A stretch of DNA of 64,000 nucleotides from an uncultured Roseobacter sp. (GTDB taxonomy: Bacteria > Pseudomonadota > Alphaproteobacteria > Rhodobacterales > Rhodobacteraceae): NCBI RefSeq assembly GCF_947492555.1, contig NZ_CANLNE010000001.1:496001-560000 (forward strand). Direction: 5' to 3'. How positions within the stretch are numbered: the first letter of the stretch is position 1; every line of letters starts with the position of its first letter. The notes below the pieces were generated by a model. It was given only the letters and a program-made list of their open reading frames with translations. It was not told the origin of the DNA and did not search any database. Shown here piece after piece: positions 56,319 to 64,000 of this stretch. The position numbers were made by a program, and so were the translations under genes.

Positions 56319-57218
56319 ATGGCTCGAACAGACATTCCACCGCTGACAGCTGTCCGCGTTGCAGAAGCAGCGGCGCGGCACGGCAACTTTACAGCTGCCG
56401 CTAACGAATTGGGCATGACACAGGCAGCCGTAAGCTATCAGATCAAGATCCTGGAAGAGCGCGTCGGTGCTCAGCTCTTTGAACGCCATGCACGCGGTGT
56501 CAGCCTGACGACCATCGGGCGCTCATTGACCTCCAAGGCGACTGAAGCGCTGGATATCCTTGCCGATGCTTATGCCGATGCAAAAGGGTCCAGCCAGGGT
56601 ACACTTTCCGTCAGTGTCATCCCGACCTTCGGCACCAATTTCCTCGCTCAGAGGCTTGGGAAATTTCAGATTGAATCCCCGGACATTGCCGTACGCGTTG
56701 AAGTGAGCGAAGGCCTTGTTGATTTCATGTCTGATGGATTTGACGTCGCCATCCGTGGCGGGAAAGGAAACTGGGAGGGCCTCAAAAGCCGCCTTCTTTT
56801 GCCAACAGTATTCACCCCGATGCTAAGTCCGGATCTGGCGGCAAGCATCGGGGGAGTGAAAGAGCCTGCGGACCTGTTGAAGCTGCCAATTCTTTCCGGG
56901 CATGATCCTTGGTGGCACCGTTGGTTTGAAGACGTTAATGTGGACTACTCGCCACCGCCAGAAGGCTCTGGTGGGCAGTTCGGCCCGCAAATCCTTGAAG
57001 CAAACGCGGCAATCGCCGGTCAGGGTGTGGCAATGCTGACCCCGGCCTTCTTTCAGAGCGAACTCGAAAGACGGCAACTCGTTCAGCCATTTGAAATGAC
57101 CTGCGACGATGGCAGCGGGTATTGGATTGTGTTTCCAGAAAGCCGACGGAATTCAGGGAAAATCCGTAAATTCGAGAAATGGCTTCGGAACGAAGCCGCG
57201 GCATTTCGCAAATCATAG
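56319..57218 (+). CDS. LysR-family regulator (GcvA-like)
   Basis: A 299-residue LysR regulator of the GcvA/AmpR-like group: PPLTAVRVAEAAARHGNFTAAANELGMTQAAVSYQIKILEE spans the HTH, and DVAIRGGKGNWEGL is typical of GcvA effector domains. The 284-bp upstream gap is AT-rich and without a gene. It converges on the aminohydrolase gene, so it may regulate either neighbour or a distant one. Confidence 0.9.
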   Translation: MARTDIPPLTAVRVAEAAARHGNFTAAANELGMTQAAVSYQIKILEERVGAQLFERHARGVSLTTIGRSLTSKATEALDILADAYADAKGSSQGTLSVSVIPTFGTNFLAQRLGKFQIESPDIAVRVEVSEGLVDFMSDGFDVAIRGGKGNWEGLKSRLLLPTVFTPMLSPDLAASIGGVKEPADLLKLPILSGHDPWWHRWFEDVNVDYSPPPEGSGGQFGPQILEANAAIAGQGVAMLTPAFFQSELERRQLVQPFEMTCDDGSGYWIVFPESRRNSGKIRKFEKWLRNEAAAFRKS

Positions 57219-57293
57219 AGCTTCTTTACGCGCCCAGTTTTTCCAGTGATCGAATGTCAGAAAACAGGAAAAAAGCTATATCGCACGGCTAGC

Positions 57294-57328
57294 GCGCACC
57301 GACATTTTCCAACGAAAGGCCGGTGCGC
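57294..57328. terminator. Hairpin between convergent genes
   Basis: GCGCACCG (57294-57301) pairs with CGGTGCGC (57321-57328) around a 19-base loop. It lies in the gap between the GcvA-like gene and the aminohydrolase gene and could stop transcription from either side; there is no strong U-tract. Confidence 0.4.
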
Positions 57329-57334
57329 CAGAGG

Positions 57335-58714
57335 TTAGTGCGCGCGCTGCGCCCCTCTCTTCAGAATGTCGACCGTCTGCAGGGACTTTTCGTTCAGCTC
57401 ATCCATGTCCAGCCATGGAACCGCGCCGTCCCGCACGATTTCGCGACCCGCCACAAAGGAATGCCGCAGTCTTAGCTCTCCGCCTGATATGATTGGCCCG
57501 ACGGTTCGGTCGTGCTGTCCGAAATACCGGGGGTGATCCAGACCAAGCACCAAAAGATCAGCCGCTTTTCCCGGCTCCAGAGTGCCAATGCCCGACAGAC
57601 CCAGCGCCCGGGCGCCACCGGATGTCGCCCAGTGAATAACGTTTTCGGCAGTCGTTGCATCAGCTTGACCGCCGGTCCGGTGCAGAATGAAAGCTGCGTA
57701 AAGCGTTTGCGCCATGTCCCCCGCTTCGTTCGCCGCTGTTCCATCCACGGCCAGCGACACCACGCCACCACGTTCGGCAAAGCGCGGCACGGGCGCGATG
57801 CCCGACGCCAGACGGGCGTTGGCTTGGGGACAATGCGCCATGGCTGTACCTGCTTCACTCAACATGTCGATCTCTCGCTCGTCGATCTTGACCAGGTGGG
57901 CAAACCAGACATCGTCGCCAATCCACTCCTGCTCCGCCATCCAGGGCACAGGCCGCTTACCGTATCGATCGAGCGTCGTGTTCACATAGGTATCGTTTTC
58001 CGAAAGATGGGTGTGCAGACGAATACCAAGGTGCCGGGCCGCCTGTGCCACCTCTTTCACCTCACCTTCGCGCAAATTGAAGATAGTGGTTACTGGTGCG
58101 GCTGCGATACGGGTCATTGCCGTCGGGGACGGATCGTGCCAGCGCACGACATCGCTGCTCAAACCGTCCAGCATGTGTTCGAGGCTGGTTGCCGGTGCCG
58201 GCGGGATATCGTCACGGTGCCAGGGCCGGCCATGTGTCAGACCACCGCGCCCCAGAACAAACCTCTGCCCAAACCGTGCCGCGGTTTCACATAGCACATC
58301 AGATGGATTGTAATCGTAGCGATCCGAGTAGATGTAGTGATGGTCTGCCACCGTTGTCACACCCGACAAGGCTAATTCGGCGAGTCCAATCGTTACGGTG
58401 GTGCGCATGCCCTCCTCATTCAAGTAAGGCCAAAACCGATATGGCGCCTCCATAAGCCATGGATCGAGCGGTTGGTTCAGCGCTTCGGGTACGGCTTTCA
58501 TAACGGATTGGAACAGGTGGTGGTGTGTGTTCACAAATCCGGGACAGACAACGGAATGCTTGGCATCGACCACCGTTTCGCCTGCTTCGGGTTGCAGATT
58601 ACCCATTTCGTGAATGACCCCGTCGCGCACGCGCAACGCACCGGAGAATCGTGCATGATCGCCAAGACGTCCGGTCAGCCCATGTTCGATATTGATGATA
58701 ATGAAGTTGCTCAT
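57335..58714 (-). CDS. Amidohydrolase, 8-oxoguanine-deaminase-like
   Basis: A 459-residue ATZ/TRZ-type metal-dependent hydrolase. Zinc ligands are seen in CPGFVNTHHHLFQS (His pair near 70), LHTHLSEND (near 230), FAHLV, and VDGTAANEAGD (Asp). HCPQANARLASGIAPVPRF resembles 8-oxoguanine deaminases and related N-heterocycle deaminases. The likely reaction is hydrolytic deamination of a purine or s-triazine-like base. The ATG at 58714 follows AGGTGAAGG; the 20 codons before it are not conserved-looking. Confidence 0.85.
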   Translation of the reverse strand: MSNFIIINIEHGLTGRLGDHARFSGALRVRDGVIHEMGNLQPEAGETVVDAKHSVVCPGFVNTHHHLFQSVMKAVPEALNQPLDPWLMEAPYRFWPYLNEEGMRTTVTIGLAELALSGVTTVADHHYIYSDRYDYNPSDVLCETAARFGQRFVLGRGGLTHGRPWHRDDIPPAPATSLEHMLDGLSSDVVRWHDPSPTAMTRIAAAPVTTIFNLREGEVKEVAQAARHLGIRLHTHLSENDTYVNTTLDRYGKRPVPWMAEQEWIGDDVWFAHLVKIDEREIDMLSEAGTAMAHCPQANARLASGIAPVPRFAERGGVVSLAVDGTAANEAGDMAQTLYAAFILHRTGGQADATTAENVIHWATSGGARALGLSGIGTLEPGKAADLLVLGLDHPRYFGQHDRTVGPIISGGELRLRHSFVAGREIVRDGAVPWLDMDELNEKSLQTVDILKRGAQRAH

Positions 58715-59633
58715 TGCCTTCACCTTTCTGGCAGGTTGACCAGTGGTGACAGGGCTGGAATATGCTTGATACAAGCGCGGCCTACGACGTCACCACCGTT
58801 CCCGAACCTGTTTTAAACAGTACGTTCTTATCTCCGGCTGCTTAGAGGAGAACGTCGGGAAATGGTTGGTTTCAGTCGCAGCATCTCATCGGTATCGCCG
58901 TGCTGTTTCATTGTCAAACGCCGGCGGACATAACCGGGACTGCTTTCTGCGACAGCTGACGGTCGCACCTGGTGCAGGCCGGTTGATGTCCTGCGAGACA
59001 AATCGGGACACACACAGCGTCCCACTGAACCGCAGCCCCAATACTCGCTGGACGTTTGAATTCAGCCGTTATGCCATTCTTTCAATTATTTATCCCGATG
59101 TGAACTCTCGGCCCCAGTCCGGCACCGCATGCAACACGCTCGCCGATGAGCGCCCCTCAGCGCATGGGCGATCGGCCTTTGAGGTGGACGAAAATGCAAG
59201 ACGATGTCTCAGACAGACCCACCTTGCAACGCGCCACTTTCTTCCTCGCGCCCGTTAGCAATGCTGTTGCGCTCACCCAGCACAGGATCTGATCTGCGCA
59301 CTCAAACAGGACGGCAAGGTCTTTCTCCCCGCCAACGGAATGAAGATTGACGATTAACTATGCCTTAGGTTTGCGTCGTGTGGCCTTCACAGCAGAGGGG
59401 ATTACGAGGCTCTCTCCAACGTCGAAACCCAGTGCGCACGAGAGGAAGAACAGACCATGCGGACCCATCCGCAGGACGTGAATGGCATGCTGTTGGCGAA
59501 GGTGTGACGAAGTCGCGATGCTTGCCGGAGCGCGTGACGGAGACCGCCAAGCACCTTGACAGCCTGGCCGCGAGGTCTCTAGGGGACTGATCCATTGTCA
59601 TTGCGCGGACCAAGATGTGAGTGACCCATTCCG
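58715..59633. other. Long gene-free, probably decayed spacer
   Basis: 919 bp with no frame that shows a family, a ribosome site or steady codon use. One segment near 59391-59510 reads LHSRGDYEALSNVETQCARE and onward to a stop, and looks like the end of a lost gene, but has no start. No inverted-repeat ends of an insertion sequence were seen. The LysR gene promoter must lie at its right end. Confidence 0.5.
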
Positions 59634-60488
59634 ATGAAACAGACGCTTGACCCCGACCTGCTGAGAACATTCGTCACTATCACCGAGGGCGGGAGTTTTC
59701 GGGACGCCGCGAGCAAAATCGGCCGGAGCCAGTCTGCAACAAGCATGCAAATCCAGAAGCTGGAGCAGATCTTGGGTGAATCACTTTTTACCAGGGAGCG
59801 CCCCGCTGTACGGCTCACCAAAAAGGGCGAAGCACTGCTGATCTATGCCCGCCGGATTTTACAGCTGCAGGACGAGGCTGTGTCCAACCTTGTCGGTACA
59901 GCACCCAACGATACGCTGCATTTCGGCATTCCAGACGACTACGCACGCGGCCTTCTTCCGACAATACTGACCCGTTTCGCGCAAGAACATCCTCTGATCG
60001 AAGTAACAATCACCTGCGCTCCCAGCGCGACATTGGAGAAGATGGTGGAGGAAAACACCTTGGAAGCCGCCATCGTTTCGCGTTCGGCCAAGGCAGAAAC
60101 ATGCCGGTTTCTGAAAAAGGAAGCCGTTGTATGGGTTGCATCGCCCAATCACGCCGTCGGACGTCGGGCGGTGGTACCCTTGGCCGTGTTTCAGGCAGAC
60201 TGCATGATCCGAAAGAATGCCATTGCGGCACTCGCTGCCGAGGGGCGTGATTTTCGAGTTGCCTTCAGCAGCCCAAATCTCGCAGCCCTGATTGCCGTGG
60301 TCGACTCCGGCCTTGCGATTGCAGCGATGCCGCTGTCCAGCGTACCTCCGGAATTGACGGTTTTGAAGGAACGCGAGGGCTTCCCGCCCTTGCCAAGCAT
60401 TGACCTTTTCTTGACCAGAGGCCGGATCGAGGAGCAGCCAGCTGTCGACGCCTTTGCCGACTGCTTGGGCGAGATCGAGTGGTCCTGA
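59634..60488 (+). CDS. LysR-family regulator beside phzF
   Basis: A 284-residue LysR regulator: HTH at GGSFRDAASKIGRSQSATSMQIQKLEQILG (about 19-48), effector domain after. It is upstream of and in the same direction as the PhzF, RidA and quinone-oxidoreductase genes, 160 bp away, and probably controls them. Confidence 0.9.
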   Translation: MKQTLDPDLLRTFVTITEGGSFRDAASKIGRSQSATSMQIQKLEQILGESLFTRERPAVRLTKKGEALLIYARRILQLQDEAVSNLVGTAPNDTLHFGIPDDYARGLLPTILTRFAQEHPLIEVTITCAPSATLEKMVEENTLEAAIVSRSAKAETCRFLKKEAVVWVASPNHAVGRRAVVPLAVFQADCMIRKNAIAALAAEGRDFRVAFSSPNLAALIAVVDSGLAIAAMPLSSVPPELTVLKEREGFPPLPSIDLFLTRGRIEEQPAVDAFADCLGEIEWS

Positions 60489-60648
60489 ACCGAATTGTGC
60501 CCATTTGATCGGCCCTGATAAGATCAGTATCGATCTGAATTTCGGGATTTGCAGTTCAGTTAATTCAATTTGACGAAATCTCATGACTTCGGTAGCCCTG
60601 CCGCGTAGCGTAGCAAAGCTGTGCAACCATTCGGGATTGGGGATTGGG

Positions 60649-61566
60649 ATGCAATTGAGCTATTCAGTCGTGGATGTCTTTACAGACAGCTGTTTTGGTG
60701 GAAACCCCCTGGCCGTTGTCTGGGCGCCGGAAGGGCTTGCATCACACTTGATGCAAAAGATCGCGCATGAATTCAATCTCGCCGAAACCATCTTTCTGCT
60801 GCCGCCCCGGCACGACGAATGCCATGTTCGAACACGCATTTTCACACCCCAGACCGAGCTTCCCTTTGCTGGGCACCCAACTGTCGGTGCCAGCTTCATT
60901 CTCGGGCGCGCCGGGCGCGCATTTGGCCGGGCAATCACATCTGATGTATTGCTGGAACAGAACATCGGCGCAGTGCACGCCGAGCTGCTGACCGAATGCG
61001 ATGCCGTTGTGGGCGGGATTGTCTCATCCCCGGAACCTCTGGCAATCGGTCCGGATGTCGACCCGGAACTCATTGCGCGCGCCTGCAACCTGCGCCCGGA
61101 TCAGATTGAAACCAGCCGCCACGCGCCCTGTATCTGCACCTGTGGCAATGCGCTGGTATTCGTCGAGGTGACATCGGAAGAGGCACTCAGTCAGGCCAGT
61201 CCCGTCATTTCGGAGTTCCAGCAGCACCTGCCGCGTGAACGGGCCATTGGTGTGCATCTCTACACCCCATCGACAAAAGAGGGGGTCGATTACGCGGTGC
61301 GTATGTTCGCTCCGATGGTTGGCATCACCGAAGATCCCGCCACAGGTGCTTCCAATCTCTCCCTGGTGGGGCTTCTGACCGCCCTTGCGCCCGGCAATAC
61401 GCTCAGGACCAGCTATCGCCTTGAGCAAGGCGTCCAGATGGGACGCCCCAGCCAATTGCGCGGTGATGCGACCAAGTTGGACGGTGTATTGTCGGAGTTT
61501 CGCATCGGGGGCCATTGCGTCCCGGTGGCAGAAGGCACCCTGAATATTCCGTCGTCATTCCAGTAA
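60649..61566 (+). CDS. PhzF-family isomerase-like protein
   Basis: A 305-residue PhzF/DAP-epimerase-fold enzyme. VDVFTDSCFGGNPLAVVWAP, LPFAGHPTVGASFIL and the C-terminal VGITEDPATGASNLSLVGLL are family hallmarks. The catalytic Glu is in FNLAETIF. Most PhzF homologues outside phenazine clusters are isomerases or epimerases of unknown substrate, as here: no other phz genes are near. I prefer ATG 60649 over a start 66 bp upstream. RidA follows 20 bp later. Confidence 0.88.
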   Translation: MQLSYSVVDVFTDSCFGGNPLAVVWAPEGLASHLMQKIAHEFNLAETIFLLPPRHDECHVRTRIFTPQTELPFAGHPTVGASFILGRAGRAFGRAITSDVLLEQNIGAVHAELLTECDAVVGGIVSSPEPLAIGPDVDPELIARACNLRPDQIETSRHAPCICTCGNALVFVEVTSEEALSQASPVISEFQQHLPRERAIGVHLYTPSTKEGVDYAVRMFAPMVGITEDPATGASNLSLVGLLTALAPGNTLRTSYRLEQGVQMGRPSQLRGDATKLDGVLSEFRIGGHCVPVAEGTLNIPSSFQ

Positions 61567-61586
61567 CACCAAAGAAGGATTAAACC

Positions 61587-62048
61587 ATGAGTGAAGTCGA
61601 AAAACGTCTCGAAGCCGCAGGCCACAGCCTGCCGGATGCACCGACACCAGTCGCAAGCTTTGTGCCATTTGTGAAAACCGGCAACCTGGTCTTCATGTCC
61701 GGCCAAGTGCCTCAGGGCCCCAACGGGTTCGAATACCAAGGCAAGGTTGGCGATACGATTTCCGAGGAAGACGCGATCAAGGCCGCCGAGCTTTGTATCA
61801 TGAACATGCTGGCGCAGTTGAAAGTAGCCTGCGACGGCGATCTGGACCGCGTCACCAAGGTTGTGAAACTCGGTGGGTTCGTGAACAGCGCCGAAGGATA
61901 CGTCCGTCATCCTATCGTGATCAACGCGGCGTCCGAGTTACTGATTACCGCCTTCGGCGATGCCGGACGCCATGCACGTTTTGCGCTGGGGGCCCTGCTG
62001 CCCTTTGACGTTTCAGTGGAAATCGACGGCGTCTTCGAGATCGCCTGA
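61587..62048 (+). CDS. RidA-family protein
   Basis: A 153-residue Rid (YjgF/YER057c/UK114) family protein. Members hydrolyse reactive enamines and imines made by PLP enzymes. NLVFMSGQVPQGPNG is the central strand motif and GRHARFALGALLPFDVSVEIDGVFE the C-terminal motif, with the Arg that binds substrate in GDAGRHAR. AAGAAGGATTAAACC precedes the ATG. Between PhzF and a quinone oxidoreductase it probably serves one catabolic pathway. Confidence 0.9.
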   Translation: MSEVEKRLEAAGHSLPDAPTPVASFVPFVKTGNLVFMSGQVPQGPNGFEYQGKVGDTISEEDAIKAAELCIMNMLAQLKVACDGDLDRVTKVVKLGGFVNSAEGYVRHPIVINAASELLITAFGDAGRHARFALGALLPFDVSVEIDGVFEIA

Positions 62049-62126
62049 TCCTGCCACGTCTCCGCCCGCAGTTCTGGACAAGACCAGCGCGGGCAGAAAC
62101 GGCACCTAAAACCCTAAGGAGCGAAA

Positions 62127-63104
62127 ATGGCTTATGCTATCGCCGCACGAACGCCCGGCGACCGGGACGTTCTTCACAAAATACACCTCGACGTTCCCTC
62201 GCCGCGCGCAGGGCAGGTTTTACTGAAGCAGACGGCCGTTGGTGTGAATTTCCTCGATATCTACTTTCGCAGCGGTCTCTACCCTTGGCCGGTCGAGTCG
62301 GACCTTGTGCTCGGCAGCGAAGCCGCAGGTGTTATCGAAGCCGTTGGACCAGACGTTGACGGTTTCAAAGCCGGCGATCGGGTCGCCTATACCATGCCGA
62401 ACAACGCTTACGTCAGCCACCGCGTGATCGACGCGGCACAGTTGGTCACCCTGCCAGACGAGGTGACAGACGCGCAGGCCGCCGCATCGGTTCTGAAAGG
62501 CCTGACAGCCTACTATCTCATCCATGACAGCTTTACGCCGAAAGCCGGGGATACCGTCCTGTTTCACGCGGCGGCGGGCGGGGTTGGACTTCTGGCCGGG
62601 CAGTGGCTGGCCGAAAAGGGAGTGACAACAATTGGTACGGCAGGCGGCCCGGAGAAATGCGCGATTGCCAAGACCACCGGTCGCTACACCCATGTGATTG
62701 ACTACAAATCGGAGAATTTCGCCGAAAGGGTCAGCGAGATCACCGGCGGCGAGGGTGTCGACGCAGTATATGACAGTATCGCAAAAGACACCTATCCGGG
62801 TTCGCTGAACTGCCTCAAGATGTTCGGAACGCTGGTTCTTTTCGGTCAGGCATCAGGTCCGGCAGACGATTTCAAGATTGCCGATCTCGCGGCAGGATCA
62901 TTTCGTCTGACGCGACCGATACTGTACCACTTCACGCAGGACAAGAAGTGGTTGAATGACGCGTCGCGTTCTCTCTTTGAGATGATTGCTTCAGGAAAGA
63001 TCAGTGTCGCCATCAATCAGGAACTGCCTCTGGATCAGGCGCAAAAAGCACATGAGCTGCTTGAGAACCGGCTGACGACCGGCTGCACGATCTTGCTCCC
63101 TTAG
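62127..63104 (+). CDS. Quinone oxidoreductase (MDR family)
   Basis: A 325-residue zinc-free medium-chain reductase like QorA, reducing quinones with NADPH. GSEAAGVIEAVGPDVDGFKAGDRVAY, the ATAY-like GLTAYYLIHDSF and the NADPH motif HAAAGGVGLLAGQWLAEKG are present. AAGGAGCGAAA gives a good ribosome site. Last gene of the PhzF-RidA set. Confidence 0.92.
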   Translation: MAYAIAARTPGDRDVLHKIHLDVPSPRAGQVLLKQTAVGVNFLDIYFRSGLYPWPVESDLVLGSEAAGVIEAVGPDVDGFKAGDRVAYTMPNNAYVSHRVIDAAQLVTLPDEVTDAQAAASVLKGLTAYYLIHDSFTPKAGDTVLFHAAAGGVGLLAGQWLAEKGVTTIGTAGGPEKCAIAKTTGRYTHVIDYKSENFAERVSEITGGEGVDAVYDSIAKDTYPGSLNCLKMFGTLVLFGQASGPADDFKIADLAAGSFRLTRPILYHFTQDKKWLNDASRSLFEMIASGKISVAINQELPLDQAQKAHELLENRLTTGCTILLP

Positions 63105-63125
63105 TGCGTTGAGCAGCCGTCAAAA

Positions 63126-63158
63126 CTGTCCCCTGTCCGATCAACAGGCAGGGGACAG
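63126..63158 (+). terminator. Strong hairpin after the quinone oxidoreductase
   Basis: Perfect 10-bp inverted repeat CTGTCCCCTG (63126-63135) / CAGGGGACAG (63149-63158) with a 13-base loop, 22 bp past the stop. No U-tract follows, so it may protect the mRNA end or stop transcription weakly. Confidence 0.5.
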
Positions 63159-63314
63159 GGATCGGCCCGCAAAGCCCCGTAAACTTGCAGGCTTCCAGCG
63201 TTTACTCACGAATGGTTCCACTTTTCTGCAAAAAAACGTTCGCACATTGTTCAAGCTTAACGGTTCCTAGTCGTCTGGCGGCTATGCAAACGTGGAACAA
63301 CGTAGAACTTGTCC

Positions 63315-64000
63315 GTGATCCCTGCTCAGATATTCAATCAAATCAATGATAAGTGCACTGAAGGCCTCGCACTCGCTCTGGCGTCGAATGACGACGGTGC
63401 TGTCATGGAATTCCAATGGTGCAACAAAGCCTTTTCAAAGATTACCGGCTATGACGCAGACGAGGTTTTAGGTCAACGCGGAACCATTTTGATCGGTCCG
63501 GATCTGGAGCAAGGCGTTCATCTCTACATCATCGAAAAACTGATGAACTGGGAGAATTTTTCAACCAAGGCGCTCAACAACCGCAAAAACGGCGAAAACT
63601 ATCTGCAGCGTATGGGCTGGACACACCTCTCCGATCCCGAAACCGGCAACCATTGGTGGCTCTGCTCGATCATTGAACTCGAGGAGGAACGTGCCAAACC
63701 CGCCACGCGACAGGACGATCTTTCCGCGATACCGGATCAGGCAGGCTACGCAAAAGCCGTCGAAAAAATTCATCGGCTGGAGAAGGAAAATACGCGCCTG
63801 CATGAACTTGCAAGGTCGGTGGCCAAGGACGCTAACGAAGATGCTTTGACCGGCCTGTCCAATCGGCGGCATTTCGAGGTCGAGTTGAAGACCTGGATAG
63901 GAAATCTCAAGACGCATGGAACAGAATTCGCGGTACTCTATATCGACCTCGACCGGTTCAAATTCGTCAACGATACGCTTGGTCACGATGCTGGCGACCG
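63315..64000 (+). CDS. PAS-GGDEF diguanylate cyclase, cut by window end
   Basis: Open to the right edge. A PAS domain (about residues 15-125; FQWCNKAFSKITGYDADEVLG) is followed by a coiled coil and the start of a GGDEF domain (DALTGLSNRRHFEVEL, LYIDLDRFKFVNDTLGHDAGD). It should make cyclic di-GMP; the GGDEF signature itself lies outside. The PAS core lacks the NCRFLQ Cys motif of LOV domains. I choose GTG 63315 as the likely start without a strong ribosome site; ATG 63405 is too late for a full PAS. Confidence 0.85.
   Translation, partial: MIPAQIFNQINDKCTEGLALALASNDDGAVMEFQWCNKAFSKITGYDADEVLGQRGTILIGPDLEQGVHLYIIEKLMNWENFSTKALNNRKNGENYLQRMGWTHLSDPETGNHWWLCSIIELEEERAKPATRQDDLSAIPDQAGYAKAVEKIHRLEKENTRLHELARSVAKDANEDALTGLSNRRHFEVELKTWIGNLKTHGTEFAVLYIDLDRFKFVNDTLGHDAGD

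Noticed and set aside
58866-59258. 130-codon plus-strand frame in the long spacer
   Set aside because: Irregular composition, no ribosome site or motif; more likely decayed sequence.

Overview
The window looks like chromosome of a marine Rhodobacterales alphaproteobacterium (Roseobacter group). It is GC-rich and densely coded. Its sorbitol/mannitol operon has the order known from Rhodobacter (smoEFGKS-mtlK). There are many ABC uptake systems, a methanethiol-oxidase-type gene and a residual VPLPA-CTERM tail, all common in that group. These are family-level judgements made by reading; no database search was possible. No rRNA, tRNA, CRISPR array, prophage or intact insertion sequence was seen.

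Layout. 0-1.8 kb: class III cyclase with TPR tail, 5' end uncertain at the window edge. 1.85-5.8 kb (minus strand): a four-gene set, ycaO, tfuA, a cytosolic gluzincin-type metallopeptidase and a 165-residue protein ending in seven [V/I][S/A]GAR units. This resembles a YcaO/TfuA (thioamide-type) RiPP locus with a multicore precursor and is the most interesting part. 5.9-7.0 kb: gentisate-dioxygenase-like cupin. 7.1-14.7 kb: LacI regulator plus polyol ABC transporter and two polyol dehydrogenases, with matching operators in front of both transcription units. 14.8-19.0 kb: RND efflux pair. 19.2-27.0 kb: LysR regulator divergent from an M19 dipeptidase and a dipeptide ABC transporter that carries an extra small gene. 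27.2-30.4 kb: two sulfotransferases around an unknown gene.

30.4-33.9 kb (minus): B12-type ABC uptake genes and a DUF1636 protein behind a cobalamin riboswitch. 34.2-37.4 kb: large secreted RCC1/RTX protein with its own terminator. 37.6-41.1 kb (minus): iron-complex ABC transporter ending in a pseudoazurin. 41.3-47.8 kb (plus): iron operon containing a 53-residue unknown, HemP, a Cys-rich unknown, imelysin, Bfd, bacterioferritin, di-heme DUF1111 protein, second imelysin and DUF1513 protein. 48.0-48.7 kb: dead glycerophosphodiesterase gene. 49.1-51.1 kb: MtoX/SBP56 protein and a membrane partner.

51.3-63.1 kb: catabolic region rich in LysR regulators (four genes) with an FAD/GcvT demethylase-like enzyme, an aminohydrolase, PhzF, RidA and a quinone oxidoreductase, separated by AT-richer or decayed spacers. 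The window ends inside a PAS-GGDEF gene. Overall it reads as accessory scavenging and stress chromosome: polyols, peptides, B12 and iron uptake, sulfur and methylated-amine handling, plus one likely peptide-modification locus.
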